NCBI GenBank assembly: GCA_009877105.1
Contig: WXFD01000012.1
Span: 29,715-93,714, forward strand
Direction of reading: 5' to 3'
Length of the DNA: 64,000 bases
Source: Bacteroidales bacterium
GTDB taxonomy: Bacteria; Bacteroidota; Bacteroidia; Bacteroidales; VadinHA17
Part shown: positions 9,418 through 18,264 of the stretch, piece by piece
Layout of the letters: every line of letters starts with the position of its first letter
Position numbering within the stretch: position 1 is the stretch's first letter
The notes under the pieces: generated by a model
Database searches by the model: none
What the model was told of the DNA's origin: nothing
Seen by the model: the letters and a program-made list of their open reading frames with translations, nothing else
Made by a program: the position numbers and the translations under genes

Positions 9418-10887
9418 ATGAAAATTACATTTGAAAATATTCTCCTCATTGGTTCAGTTCTGTTCTTAATAAGCATAATCGCAGGCAAAACTTCATTTCG
9501 GCTGGGTATTCCAACCCTTATCTTTTTCCTTATCATTGGAATGCTGGCGGGAACTGACGGAATCGGAAAGATTGAATTCAACAACCCCAGCATAGCACAG
9601 TTCATCGGGATAGTGGCCCTGAATTTCATACTGTTCTCAGGTGGTTTTGAAACTGACTGGAAATCAGTGAAACCTGTCTTTGGCATGTCATTTTCCCTGT
9701 CCATACTGGGAGTAATTCTTACCGCTGTTTTTCTGGGTATTTTTACATGGCTGGTAACTGACTTTACACTGTTCGAAGGATTGCTTCTCGGATCAATTGT
9801 GTCATCTACCGATGCAGCAGCGGTATTTTCAATACTCCGCTCAAAAAACGTTGCACTAAAAGGACATATCAGGCCAATGCTAGAATTTGAAAGCGGCAGT
9901 AACGACCCTATGGCCTACATACTGACAATTATGTTCCTGGGCATGATAACTGGTGAAGTCAGTTCATTCTCGCTGGGCATAAAATTGTTTTTGATGCAGC
10001 TGCTGATCGGAGGAGGCTGCGGCTTCCTTTTCGGATATTTAAGCAAACAAGTGATTAACAAGATCAAACTCGATTATGATGGACTTTATCCTGTTCTGTC
10101 AATTACTCTGATGTTCCTGACCTATTCCCTGACGAATCTGGCCGGGGGAAACGGATTCCTGGCAGTTTACCTGTCGGCACTTTATCTCGGAAACCAGAAC
10201 CTGCTGCACAAAAGGACAATAATGAAGATGTTTGACGGCCTTGCCTGGTTGATGCAGATCGTGCTGTTCCTTGCCCTGGGCATGCTGGTGTTTCCAACCC
10301 ACATATTACCGGTGGTTGGCGTAGGGCTTGCAATTTCAGCCTTCCTGATGATTGTCGCCAGGCCACTTGCTTGTTTCATTTGCCTTGCTCCGTTCAAAAT
10401 AAAAACAAGGGTAAAATGGTTTATTTCATTTGTCGGGTTGCGCGGGGCGGTCCCGATTGTTTTCGCGACATTCCCGCTCATGGCAGGAATAGATAAGGCC
10501 GGAATGATCTTCAACATAGTGTTTTTCATCTCTCTTTCTTCCGTACTGATTCAGGGCACCTCAATACCCAGGGTTGCCAAATGGCTGCACGTTGATCTCC
10601 CCGTAAATGTCAAATCCGTAACACCCGCTGATGTACTGCTCGCGGAATCGTTAAATTCACAAATGGTGGAACTAACCATCGCATCAGGATTCATGGCTGT
10701 AGGGAAAAAAATTGTTGATCTGCATTTTCCCCCAAACGTCAGAATCTCATTGATTAAAAAGAAGGGAATATATGTCATACCCGACGGCAACACTGTAATC
10801 GACTCGGGTGATGTTTTATTTATTATAGGAACAAACCGGGAGGCATTGGATTCCGTAACGGAAATGATCTCAGAGAGAAGAGCTTAG
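9418..10887 (+). CDS. Potassium/sodium-proton antiporter, CPA1 type with RCK_C domain
   Basis: An inner-membrane monovalent cation/proton antiporter of 489 residues. About twelve hydrophobic segments are followed by a soluble C-terminal TrkA_C/RCK_C-type domain (roughly the last 90 residues), as in NhaP2/CvrA-like proteins. The exchange core is recognisable from STDAAAV (T131, D132) and FESGSNDP (E158, N162, D163). The start at 9418 is preferred because it begins directly with the first membrane segment; an upstream ATG at 9373 would lie inside sulfatase 5. Placed in the sulfatase run, it may offset ion or pH stress from sulfate release, but this is inference. Confidence 0.88.
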   Translation: MKITFENILLIGSVLFLISIIAGKTSFRLGIPTLIFFLIIGMLAGTDGIGKIEFNNPSIAQFIGIVALNFILFSGGFETDWKSVKPVFGMSFSLSILGVILTAVFLGIFTWLVTDFTLFEGLLLGSIVSSTDAAAVFSILRSKNVALKGHIRPMLEFESGSNDPMAYILTIMFLGMITGEVSSFSLGIKLFLMQLLIGGGCGFLFGYLSKQVINKIKLDYDGLYPVLSITLMFLTYSLTNLAGGNGFLAVYLSALYLGNQNLLHKRTIMKMFDGLAWLMQIVLFLALGMLVFPTHILPVVGVGLAISAFLMIVARPLACFICLAPFKIKTRVKWFISFVGLRGAVPIVFATFPLMAGIDKAGMIFNIVFFISLSSVLIQGTSIPRVAKWLHVDLPVNVKSVTPADVLLAESLNSQMVELTIASGFMAVGKKIVDLHFPPNVRISLIKKKGIYVIPDGNTVIDSGDVLFIIGTNREALDSVTEMISERRA

Positions 10888-10922
10888 ACTATTGTATTTA
10901 AATTTTTAATTTATGTTGGCTT

Positions 10923-11855
10923 ATGAATAAATCATCGATCCCAATAATTTTCTTTCTGTTATTGACTTACATATTTGTTGAAGCACAGGAATTCACTATT
11001 CCATTGTACAATGGTCCGGTTCCGAATTCGAAAAACACCGGGCAGGCGGAAATAATTGAGAAAAACGAAATTATCAGCATCCGAAATGTTCAGGTGCCTG
11101 AAATTGCCGTGTATCTTCCAGCCAGGAAGTTTGCCACCGGTCAGGCAGTAATAATTTGTCCCGGAGGAGGATATCATATACTTTGCTATGATTATGAAGG
11201 TACCGATATTGCCCGCTACTTCAACTCCATCGGAATAGCAGGTATTGTTCTTAAATACAGGCTGCCCATATACGGAAATACCCTGGAGCCGCACAAGGCC
11301 CCGCTTATGGATGCCCAGAGGGCAATCCGTCTGGTTCGCAGCAATTCGTCCGCCTGGAACATCGATCCGGGGAAAATAGGAATAATGGGATTTTCGGCAG
11401 GCGGCCACCTGGCGTCATGCACCGGAACACATTTCGACTACGGAAGAAATGACTCAGACGATCCGGTCGAAAGAATAAGCTGCCGGCCCGATTTCATGAT
11501 CCTTGTGTACCCGGTAATAACATTCTCTGATCCTGTTTCGCATCGGGGATCGCGGGAAGCATTGCTTGGAAAGAACGCCGACCCTGAACTTGTAAAATAT
11601 TATTCATCAGAATTGCAGGTTCAGAAAGATACACCTCAGGCTTTCCTCGTTCACGGAGATAATGATTCAGTCGTCCCAGTCAGTCATTCCCTCCTGATGT
11701 ATCAGGCCCTTCACAACAGGAAAATCCCGGCAGAACTCCATATAATCACCGAAGGTGAACATGGTTTCGGACTTGCGGTTGACAATGACCACCCCGCAGC
11801 ATGGACAAACAATCTTGAGCAGTGGCTGAAATGGCTGAACAGGAACAGGAACTAG
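10923..11855 (+). CDS. Secreted alpha/beta-hydrolase, carbohydrate acetyl-esterase-like
   Basis: A periplasmic or secreted esterase of 310 residues with a signal peptide ending near residue 20. The oxyanion-hole segment is CPGGGY, the nucleophile elbow is GFSAGG, the acid is in HGDNDSVVP and the catalytic His in EGEHGFG, the complete triad of the BD-FAE/acetylxylan-esterase-like group. It probably removes acetyl or similar acyl groups from polysaccharides, in keeping with the sulfatases just upstream. It follows the antiporter by 35 bases and is the last plus-strand gene of the run. Confidence 0.82.
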   Translation: MNKSSIPIIFFLLLTYIFVEAQEFTIPLYNGPVPNSKNTGQAEIIEKNEIISIRNVQVPEIAVYLPARKFATGQAVIICPGGGYHILCYDYEGTDIARYFNSIGIAGIVLKYRLPIYGNTLEPHKAPLMDAQRAIRLVRSNSSAWNIDPGKIGIMGFSAGGHLASCTGTHFDYGRNDSDDPVERISCRPDFMILVYPVITFSDPVSHRGSREALLGKNADPELVKYYSSELQVQKDTPQAFLVHGDNDSVVPVSHSLLMYQALHNRKIPAELHIITEGEHGFGLAVDNDHPAAWTNNLEQWLKWLNRNRN

Positions 11856-11889
11856 AACTGAAGCATGCAGGGGTGTCTTGACCGGCTGA

Positions 11890-13239
11890 TCAGAAGTACT
11901 TCACCAAACAGCAATTCTTGAATTTCTTTCCCGAACCGCAGGGGCACGGATCGTTTCTTCCCGGCAATTCAGGCCTCACAACCTGACTTTCCCTGTTCCT
12001 TATCCACTGCATCACGTTTGCCGGAGGGCGTTTGCCTTTCAGTTCGCCTGCCATGAACTCCATGTATGGTTCAACATGCTTGAAAAATCTCCTGTATCCC
12101 CTGCAAAGGTAATTCAGCCCGGGCTTACCGTCGGGGGTCAGTATGAACCGGTGTTTGGGACATTCCCCATGACAGGCATACCTCACTTCGCATCTAAGGC
12201 AATATTCCGGAAGTGAATTTCGTTTGCCGATGCCAAAATCAAATTGTTTCTGTGACCTGACAAGATCAATCAGTCCGGTGTCATTAATATTTCCAAGAAA
12301 ATATTCCGGATATACAAAATGATCGCATGAGAACAGATCGCCATTATGTTCCATCACAAGTGCATCACCGCATGTATCGTTGAAAACGCACAATCCGGGA
12401 TTCTCGCCGACGTAATTGGCAAGTGTTGCATCAAAAATCTGAACAAAATATCGTGCGACATCATTTCTGACCCATTCATCGAATATGGCAATCAGGAAAT
12501 CGCCAAAATCCCCGGCACCGACCGACCATTCAGTTACCCTTGCAACACCGGCAAAACCGGGCGAAACCAGGTTCAGTCCGTCCTCCCCAATATCATCACA
12601 GCTTCTTTCGGCCACCGGGAGGAACTGGATGAATCCGCTGCCGATCCTTTTAAGGAACCTGTATGTTTCCAGAGCGAAATGAACATTATAACTGTTTACC
12701 ACACTGAGTGTGTTGAATTCCACCTTATGCCTGTGCAGCAATTCAATTCCCTTCATTACCCTTTTAAAAGTCGGTCTGCCTGAAAAGGTTTTCCGGTAAT
12801 GGTCATGATTATGTTCTTCACCATCTATTGAGATTCCTACCAGTATTTTGTTATCATGAAAAAAACTGCACCAGTCATCATCAAGCCTTGTTCCGTTAGT
12901 CTGAAAAGCGTTCTCAATTTTTTTCCCGTTACGGTATTTTTCCTGTAGTTCTATGGCTTTCCTGAAAAAATCCAATCCCATGAGTGTCGGTTCTCCGCCC
13001 TGCCATGTGAAAGTAACAACAGGTATATCATGAGCTTCAATGAATTGCCTGGTGAAATTCTCCAGGAGTTCTTCGCTCATATGGAAATTCCTGGTGTCCC
13101 TGTACAGCTTCCTTTTCTCAAGATAATAGCAATAGGTACAGTTCAGGTTACAGGAAGGACCTGCCGGTTTAAGCATCACATGAAAGGCATTGGGCCGGCG
13201 AAGCTTAAGTGCATCTTTAAAAAACAGGTTTGATTTCAT
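11890..13239 (-). CDS. Anaerobic sulfatase-maturating enzyme (radical SAM)
   Basis: A cytoplasmic radical-SAM enzyme that oxidises the active-site Ser or Cys of sulfatases to formylglycine without oxygen. The SAM cluster motif is C30-N-L-N-C34-T-Y-C37. The TWQGGEP and ISIDG segments follow, then the cysteine-rich SPASM region that holds two further FeS clusters (CLRCEVRYACHGECPKHRF). The sequence resembles the Bacteroides thetaiotaomicron maturase as I recall it. The C-terminus carries an added SEC-C zinc motif (NDPCPCGSGKKFKNCC). Start at 13239 is chosen because the segment before it is hydrophobic and unlike the family. It is convergent with the sulfatase run, all five members of which are Ser-type and need this enzyme. 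Confidence 0.93.
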   Translation of the reverse strand: MKSNLFFKDALKLRRPNAFHVMLKPAGPSCNLNCTYCYYLEKRKLYRDTRNFHMSEELLENFTRQFIEAHDIPVVTFTWQGGEPTLMGLDFFRKAIELQEKYRNGKKIENAFQTNGTRLDDDWCSFFHDNKILVGISIDGEEHNHDHYRKTFSGRPTFKRVMKGIELLHRHKVEFNTLSVVNSYNVHFALETYRFLKRIGSGFIQFLPVAERSCDDIGEDGLNLVSPGFAGVARVTEWSVGAGDFGDFLIAIFDEWVRNDVARYFVQIFDATLANYVGENPGLCVFNDTCGDALVMEHNGDLFSCDHFVYPEYFLGNINDTGLIDLVRSQKQFDFGIGKRNSLPEYCLRCEVRYACHGECPKHRFILTPDGKPGLNYLCRGYRRFFKHVEPYMEFMAGELKGKRPPANVMQWIRNRESQVVRPELPGRNDPCPCGSGKKFKNCCLVKYF

Positions 13240-13365
13240 GGAATAATATTCAGATACAAAAATAATATTATAGCCAGGATAAAAAAGAATTGACAAAGCA
13301 ATGGATTGCAGGCTAAAAATCATAAATTGGAAAAATATTGTCAACCGGAATAAAAAACACCTCCT

Positions 13366-14637
13366 ATGAAAAGAAGACGATTTCTTGAAACAGCTTCAAT
13401 GGGCGCTGCAGCAGCAATGTCATCAATCTGGCTTCCGCCCGTTACTGGAGAAAGCAAGCTGAAGATCGGCCTGATAGGTGCAGGCTGGTATGGAATGGTA
13501 ATAACAAAGGCGGCACTGAAAACCGGCGAGACAGAAGTCCTGGGAGTATGTGATGTGGACTCCGCACATCTGGAAGGCAGTGCTGATGAAATCGAAAAGA
13601 TCCAGGGATTCAGGCCCCGGACATTCAAGTATTATGAAGAACTCCTGGAATTGAGAGGATTGCAGGCAATATTTATCGGAACCCCTCCGCACTGGCACGC
13701 ATTACAGTTTATCGCAGCCTGCGAAAAAGGCTTTGACATATATTGCGAAAAACCGCTTGCCTACGACGTGCAGGAAGGTCTTGCCATGGTGACTGCGGCC
13801 AAAAAAGCAGGGAACATTGTACAAATTGGCTTTCAGCGGCGGCAGAGCGAGGCGTTCAGGAAAACAAAGGAACTGATAGCTTCAGGGAAAATAGGCAAGG
13901 TTTATCAGATAAATGCCCAGATCAACTATATACCCGATCCCGTCGATACAACAATTCAGCCTCCTCCGCCATCACTGGATTGGGATGCCTGGTGCGGACC
14001 GGCCCCGAAACTTGAATACAGGCCAAGTATCGGGCATATGTCCTGGAGGCTTGAAAAGGAGTACGGAAACGGTCATCTTGTCGACTGGGGCATTCATCAT
14101 ATCGATATAATCAGATATATAATGGGAGAGGGGATGCCTGCTGAATTCTACTCATCAGGAGAAATCAATGTATTAAAGGGCCGGATAACCACCCCCGACA
14201 CACTTGTTGCAAGAATGACATTCAGTAAAGCTCCTGTCATCTGGCAGCACAGACTCTGGGGCACAGGCGATGTTATCAGGGAATTCAATAACGGGATCAT
14301 GTTTTACGGAGACAGGGGAACCCTTTTCGCTGAGGACTCGAAAATCATACTCTTCGACAACAACAACCTGCGGGAGGAAATTCCTGCAGCAACACCCGGC
14401 ATGCAGGAAAAGCATGTAGCCAATTTCATAGAGGCGGTCAGGACGAGAAACATGAATCTGCTCACCTGTACCACGGAAGAAGCCTTTATGTCAACCGCTG
14501 CGGTTCAGCTGGCCATGATCTCCTGTTATACCGACTCACTTGTCAGGTGGGATGTCAATTCAGCCTCAATTACCGGGAATACCGAAGCATCAAGACTGTT
14601 GAGAAGGGAATATCGCAAGGGATATACACATCCGTAA
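13366..14637 (+). CDS. Gfo/Idh/MocA-family oxidoreductase with Tat signal
   Basis: An NAD(P)-dependent oxidoreductase of 423 residues, probably exported folded. It begins with a twin-arginine signal (RRRFLETASMG, residues 3-13) and a hydrophobic stretch. The Rossmann motif IGLIGAGWYG follows, and EKPLAYD gives the conserved EKP of the active site. The C-terminal alpha/beta domain contains GHLVDWGIHHID. Members of this group act on sugars or sugar derivatives, and some Tat-exported ones are glycoside-cleaving or epimerising. The substrate is unknown. It starts 126 bases from the maturase start on the opposite strand. Confidence 0.85.
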   Translation: MKRRRFLETASMGAAAAMSSIWLPPVTGESKLKIGLIGAGWYGMVITKAALKTGETEVLGVCDVDSAHLEGSADEIEKIQGFRPRTFKYYEELLELRGLQAIFIGTPPHWHALQFIAACEKGFDIYCEKPLAYDVQEGLAMVTAAKKAGNIVQIGFQRRQSEAFRKTKELIASGKIGKVYQINAQINYIPDPVDTTIQPPPPSLDWDAWCGPAPKLEYRPSIGHMSWRLEKEYGNGHLVDWGIHHIDIIRYIMGEGMPAEFYSSGEINVLKGRITTPDTLVARMTFSKAPVIWQHRLWGTGDVIREFNNGIMFYGDRGTLFAEDSKIILFDNNNLREEIPAATPGMQEKHVANFIEAVRTRNMNLLTCTTEEAFMSTAAVQLAMISCYTDSLVRWDVNSASITGNTEASRLLRREYRKGYTHP

Positions 14638-14754
14638 GGGCTACCTGTGCCGGTCGGAACATCTGTGCCGGCCAGACATGAAATAAGCAACAGGAACGGT
14701 AAAAGAAATGAGAGAAAAACTACCTGCGCATTATATATGAAATCCGGCTGTTCC

Positions 14755-15465
14755 TCAGGGATACACATCCGGTAGGGATCCGAGGTACTCCGCAAGTTTC
14801 AGAAGATCGTCACGTGATCCGAAACTGATTTTTTCATCCTTAATGAATTTCATGATCTCCTGCTTATGCCCCGGGGCCGATCGGATCGCATTCTTGCGAG
14901 TGAACAAAACAAAAGGTCGTTCACCTGATGAGAAATAATACTCATGTGTTTTCTGAAAAACCCAGTCCTCCTCCGGACGCAGTTCAGTAATGTTTCCTGA
15001 CGTGGCCAGATAGGTATGCGAATCAACCGCCGCACTTCGGGCTGTTGTCCCAAAAGCGCCGGTCTTCCGTACCTCTTTGAGTGCAATCAATTGCTTTAAA
15101 TACACCCTGGGTGTGCCGCTTCTGATTAATTCGAGATATCCGTTGAAGTAATAAAATGTATCAATGCCCAGGGTTATCAGCTTCAGATCTTTTTTGTTCA
15201 CGATCGAAAGGGTATCTCTGTCTTTTATGAATTCCATGTTACCAAGCAAAAGATTATAGTTGAAACGATCCTTTGTTACATTTCCGTTCTTCATAACAGC
15301 CAAACCTTCAGTAAACTCGGGATAACGATATCTTATGGCAGGAGGAAAAACACTTTTTATAAGAGTTCCTGCATTTACGACAATCATATCGCTTTCCTGG
15401 GAAGAAAGCTGGATGGCAAACAGAAAGATCGCGAAAAAAACCAGAATTATTCTATTCATTTTCAT
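14755..15465 (-). CDS. Secreted hypothetical protein
   Basis: A 236-residue protein with a clear signal peptide (MKMNRIILVFF, cleavage after about residue 22). The rest is a mixed alpha/beta sequence with no motif I recognise. It has RYPEFTEGLAVMKNG near residue 47, a Lys/Asp-rich middle and a C-terminal segment GSRDDLLKLAEYL. It is probably periplasmic. It stands alone between the convergent oxidoreductase and the dehydrogenase that lies upstream in the same direction. No function is proposed. Confidence 0.6.
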   Translation of the reverse strand: MKMNRIILVFFAIFLFAIQLSSQESDMIVVNAGTLIKSVFPPAIRYRYPEFTEGLAVMKNGNVTKDRFNYNLLLGNMEFIKDRDTLSIVNKKDLKLITLGIDTFYYFNGYLELIRSGTPRVYLKQLIALKEVRKTGAFGTTARSAAVDSHTYLATSGNITELRPEEDWVFQKTHEYYFSSGERPFVLFTRKNAIRSAPGHKQEIMKFIKDEKISFGSRDDLLKLAEYLGSLPDVYP

Positions 15466-15545
15466 TTGTTATTAAAATCACACACCCCGGAGCATAACCT
15501 GCATGGCCTTAAAACCCTGCTGCAACAAGGTACGGAGTTTTCAGT

Positions 15546-16652
15546 TCAGATGCTGAACACATCAGCAAATTCATATAGCCCGTAATCCGAGCATATGCCA
15601 TGGAATTCATTGAGCAGCTCGGGACTGAATGGCACTCCCCTGTCTTTCCGGGATATCCAGGTTTCATACTCCTTTTCTCCGGCCGTATAGATACGTGAAC
15701 GCCCGGGCATTTTCCTTGAGTTCCTCAGCTCACGCAATATGTCACCCGCTGTTCTACGGAAATCATCTGGCTCGGTGAATGCACTGACATCCAAGGCAAT
15801 AAAAAAATGACCCAGTGAGTAAGGGACTTTCTTGCTTCCGGAAATTCCTGAAATCATTTTTAAAAAAGCACCCTGCTGCAGGGCCGATGAAAGTATTTCC
15901 ACAACAGTTGCGTATCCGTATCCTTTGTATCCGCCTGTTTCCTCACCGATCCCTCCCAGAGGCAGGAGGGCGGCAGTTCCGTCATTCAATTCTTCCAGAA
16001 TTTGCTCCGGGTCAGTCTCAGTCATTCCTCTGTCGTTAATAACCAGTCCCCTGCGTAATTTCTTTCCTTCCCTCGCATATAATTCCACTTTCCCCCTCTG
16101 CGTGATTGAAGTGGCACAATCGAGCAGAAAAGGAAAAGGCTCATCAGTGGGAATCCCAAATGTTAACGGATTGGTCCCCAGCATATTTTCGACACCAAAG
16201 GTGGGAGCAACTGAAGGCCGGGCATTGGTGCCCGTTATTCCTATCATATTCTCACGGACAGCCATAAGGGGATAATAACCGGCAAAACCATAATGCGACG
16301 AATTTCTTACGGCTACCATTCCCATTCCATAATTTCCTGCTTTTTTTATGGCCATTTCCATTGCCATCCTTGCAATTACATGGCCCATTCCGTTATGTCC
16401 GTCAATAACTGCCGTTGTATATGTTTCCCTGATGATTTCCGGTTTTGTAACAGGGTTCAGAATGCCGTCCCTGATGCGATCGAGATATACACTTTTGAGT
16501 CTGTTGACACCATGCGAATCAAAACCCAGTTTGTCAGCCTGGATCAGAACATCTGCCACTATGGCGGCATCTGCTGCCGGAATACCGGCCCTGATCATTG
16601 CTTTAACCATGAAGTCTTCCAGTATCTCAAATTGTATATACTTTATTTTCAT
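15546..16652 (-). CDS. Malate/L-lactate dehydrogenase family oxidoreductase
   Basis: A cytoplasmic NAD(P)-dependent 2-hydroxyacid dehydrogenase of the type-2 malate/lactate/ureidoglycolate group (368 residues, usual length). Visible family marks are LIQADKLGFDSHGVNRL near the N-terminus, the catalytic histidine segment RNSSHYGFAGYY, GTNARPSVAPTFG and GTNPLTFGIP. A C-terminal insert region is like that of the family. The substrate within the family cannot be fixed. It starts 61 bases from the end of mnmE, on the same strand, so co-transcription is possible. Confidence 0.82.
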   Translation of the reverse strand: MKIKYIQFEILEDFMVKAMIRAGIPAADAAIVADVLIQADKLGFDSHGVNRLKSVYLDRIRDGILNPVTKPEIIRETYTTAVIDGHNGMGHVIARMAMEMAIKKAGNYGMGMVAVRNSSHYGFAGYYPLMAVRENMIGITGTNARPSVAPTFGVENMLGTNPLTFGIPTDEPFPFLLDCATSITQRGKVELYAREGKKLRRGLVINDRGMTETDPEQILEELNDGTAALLPLGGIGEETGGYKGYGYATVVEILSSALQQGAFLKMISGISGSKKVPYSLGHFFIALDVSAFTEPDDFRRTAGDILRELRNSRKMPGRSRIYTAGEKEYETWISRKDRGVPFSPELLNEFHGICSDYGLYEFADVFSI

Positions 16653-16713
16653 TTATTAATGATTGTTAGGAGATTAGCATAAAGCATCAGCAGTGTCTCA
16701 GATGACATCATGA

Positions 16714-18117
16714 TCATTTTCCAATGCAAAAGTTCTTAAATATATTTCCAAGTATCTCATCAGTCGTTATTTCACCTGTAATCTCACCCAGATAATGGAT
16801 TGCATGCCTGATGTCAATGGCAATAAGGTCTTCGGGAAGCTTGCTTTCAAGTCCTGTTATTATTCTTCCGATGCACCCGGAAATATTCTGCAGGGCTTCA
16901 TAATGCCTTATATTTGATATAATTACATCTTCACCCGAAAAATAATTTGCACCTGTTATTTCCGACAGGTAATCCTTAAGCTTATCGATTCCGGTACCAT
17001 ATTTTGCTGAAATAAACAACAGGTTTTCGTCTATTTCTGTCCTTATTTCGCGCGCAAGCCTATTAATCCGCGAAGGAGACGCCTCATCAGCCTTGTTTAC
17101 CAATATGATAAACCTGCACTCAGGATCATTGATCATTTTTCTGATTTCATCTGCCCTTTTGTTAATGTCTGAGCTTCTTTCTCCTGATTCATCAACCATC
17201 ATGACAACTGAGGCCCTGGCAATAATGGCAAGGGTTTTCCTGATTCCCATTCCTTCCACCACATCTGAAGTATCACGTAAACCCGCAGTATCTATAAACC
17301 TATAAATCAATCCATTTATATTTACAGTGTCTTCTATTGAATCCCTTGTTGTTCCGGGGATATCAGTGACAATGGCCTTTTCTTCATTAAGCAGGAAGTT
17401 CAGCAGTGTTGATTTTCCCGAGTTTGGTTTTCCGACAATTGCCACAGGGATTCCATTTTTTATTGCGTTTCCCATTCTAAAAGAGGCAGAGAGTCTGTCA
17501 GTTAGCGCTTTAGTCTGACCAATCAGCGCTAATAACTGATTCCTGTCAGCAAACTCCACATCCTCCTCTCCGAAATCAAGTTCAAGTTCTATCAGGGAGG
17601 CAAATTGCAAAAATTCCGCTCTCAGCTTGCTTATTTCATCTGAAAAACCTCCCCTTAACTGGTTAATTGCAATCCGGTGAGCCGACTTAGAAGAGGATGC
17701 AACCAGATCAGCAACAGCTTCAGCCTGCGAAAGATCCATTTTACCGTTTAGGAAGGCCCTTTGCGTGAATTCACCCGGACGGGCACTTGCAGCACCGTTT
17801 CTTATTAGAAGATCCAGGATCCGTGAAATGATATATGACGAACCATGACAGGAAATCTCAGCCGTATCCTCGCCGGTATAGGAATGAGGAGCCCTGAAAA
17901 GTGAGACAAGAACTTCATCTATCACTTCACCTCCGTCGCGGATTTCCCCATACACAATGGAATATCCTTTCCGGCCGGCCGTCACTGAGTTCTTATCCGC
18001 GGGATAAAAGACCCTGTCCACTATTTTGAGTGCATCCCTGCCGCTTATCCTGATCATTGAAACTGCCCCGCCATATGCTGTTGCCGGAGCACAAATTGTC
18101 TCTTCCCTTCCTGGCAT
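16714..18117 (-). CDS. mnmE: tRNA modification GTPase MnmE
   Basis: The GTPase that works with MnmG to place the cmnm5 group on wobble uridine of several tRNAs. It has 467 residues, near the family norm. The N-terminal formyl-THF-binding domain starts with ETICAPATAYGGAVSMIRISG. The G domain carries GKPNSGKST, DIPGTTRD, DTAGLR and NKAD. The chain ends in CIGK, the C-(I/L/V)-G-K motif that defines MnmE. A -7 promoter box lies just upstream. Confidence 0.96.
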   Translation of the reverse strand: MPGREETICAPATAYGGAVSMIRISGRDALKIVDRVFYPADKNSVTAGRKGYSIVYGEIRDGGEVIDEVLVSLFRAPHSYTGEDTAEISCHGSSYIISRILDLLIRNGAASARPGEFTQRAFLNGKMDLSQAEAVADLVASSSKSAHRIAINQLRGGFSDEISKLRAEFLQFASLIELELDFGEEDVEFADRNQLLALIGQTKALTDRLSASFRMGNAIKNGIPVAIVGKPNSGKSTLLNFLLNEEKAIVTDIPGTTRDSIEDTVNINGLIYRFIDTAGLRDTSDVVEGMGIRKTLAIIARASVVMMVDESGERSSDINKRADEIRKMINDPECRFIILVNKADEASPSRINRLAREIRTEIDENLLFISAKYGTGIDKLKDYLSEITGANYFSGEDVIISNIRHYEALQNISGCIGRIITGLESKLPEDLIAIDIRHAIHYLGEITGEITTDEILGNIFKNFCIGK

Positions 18118-18136
18118 TTAAACGACGTAAAAACTG

Positions 18137-18144
18137 CAAATTTA
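18137..18144 (-). promoter_or_regulatory. -7 box before mnmE
   Basis: Read on the minus strand the bases are TAAATTTG, a match to the Bacteroidota TAnnTTTG element. It is about 20 bases upstream of the mnmE start. No good -33 element is seen. Confidence 0.5.
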
Positions 18145-18264
18145 GAAAACTTTACAGCTTCAGTACAGATGCTGAATATAAAATCACTGAATTTCGTATG
18201 TCCGTAAATATTTTAAGAACTATCTTTAAAGGGAATATGCAAATACAAAAAAGGAAATCCAGAA

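Noticed and set aside
14618..14778. Near-repeat of GGGATATACACATCCG and GGGATACACATCCGG around the intergenic gap
   Set aside because: Only about 18 bases with two differences, one copy in each convergent gene end; likely chance.
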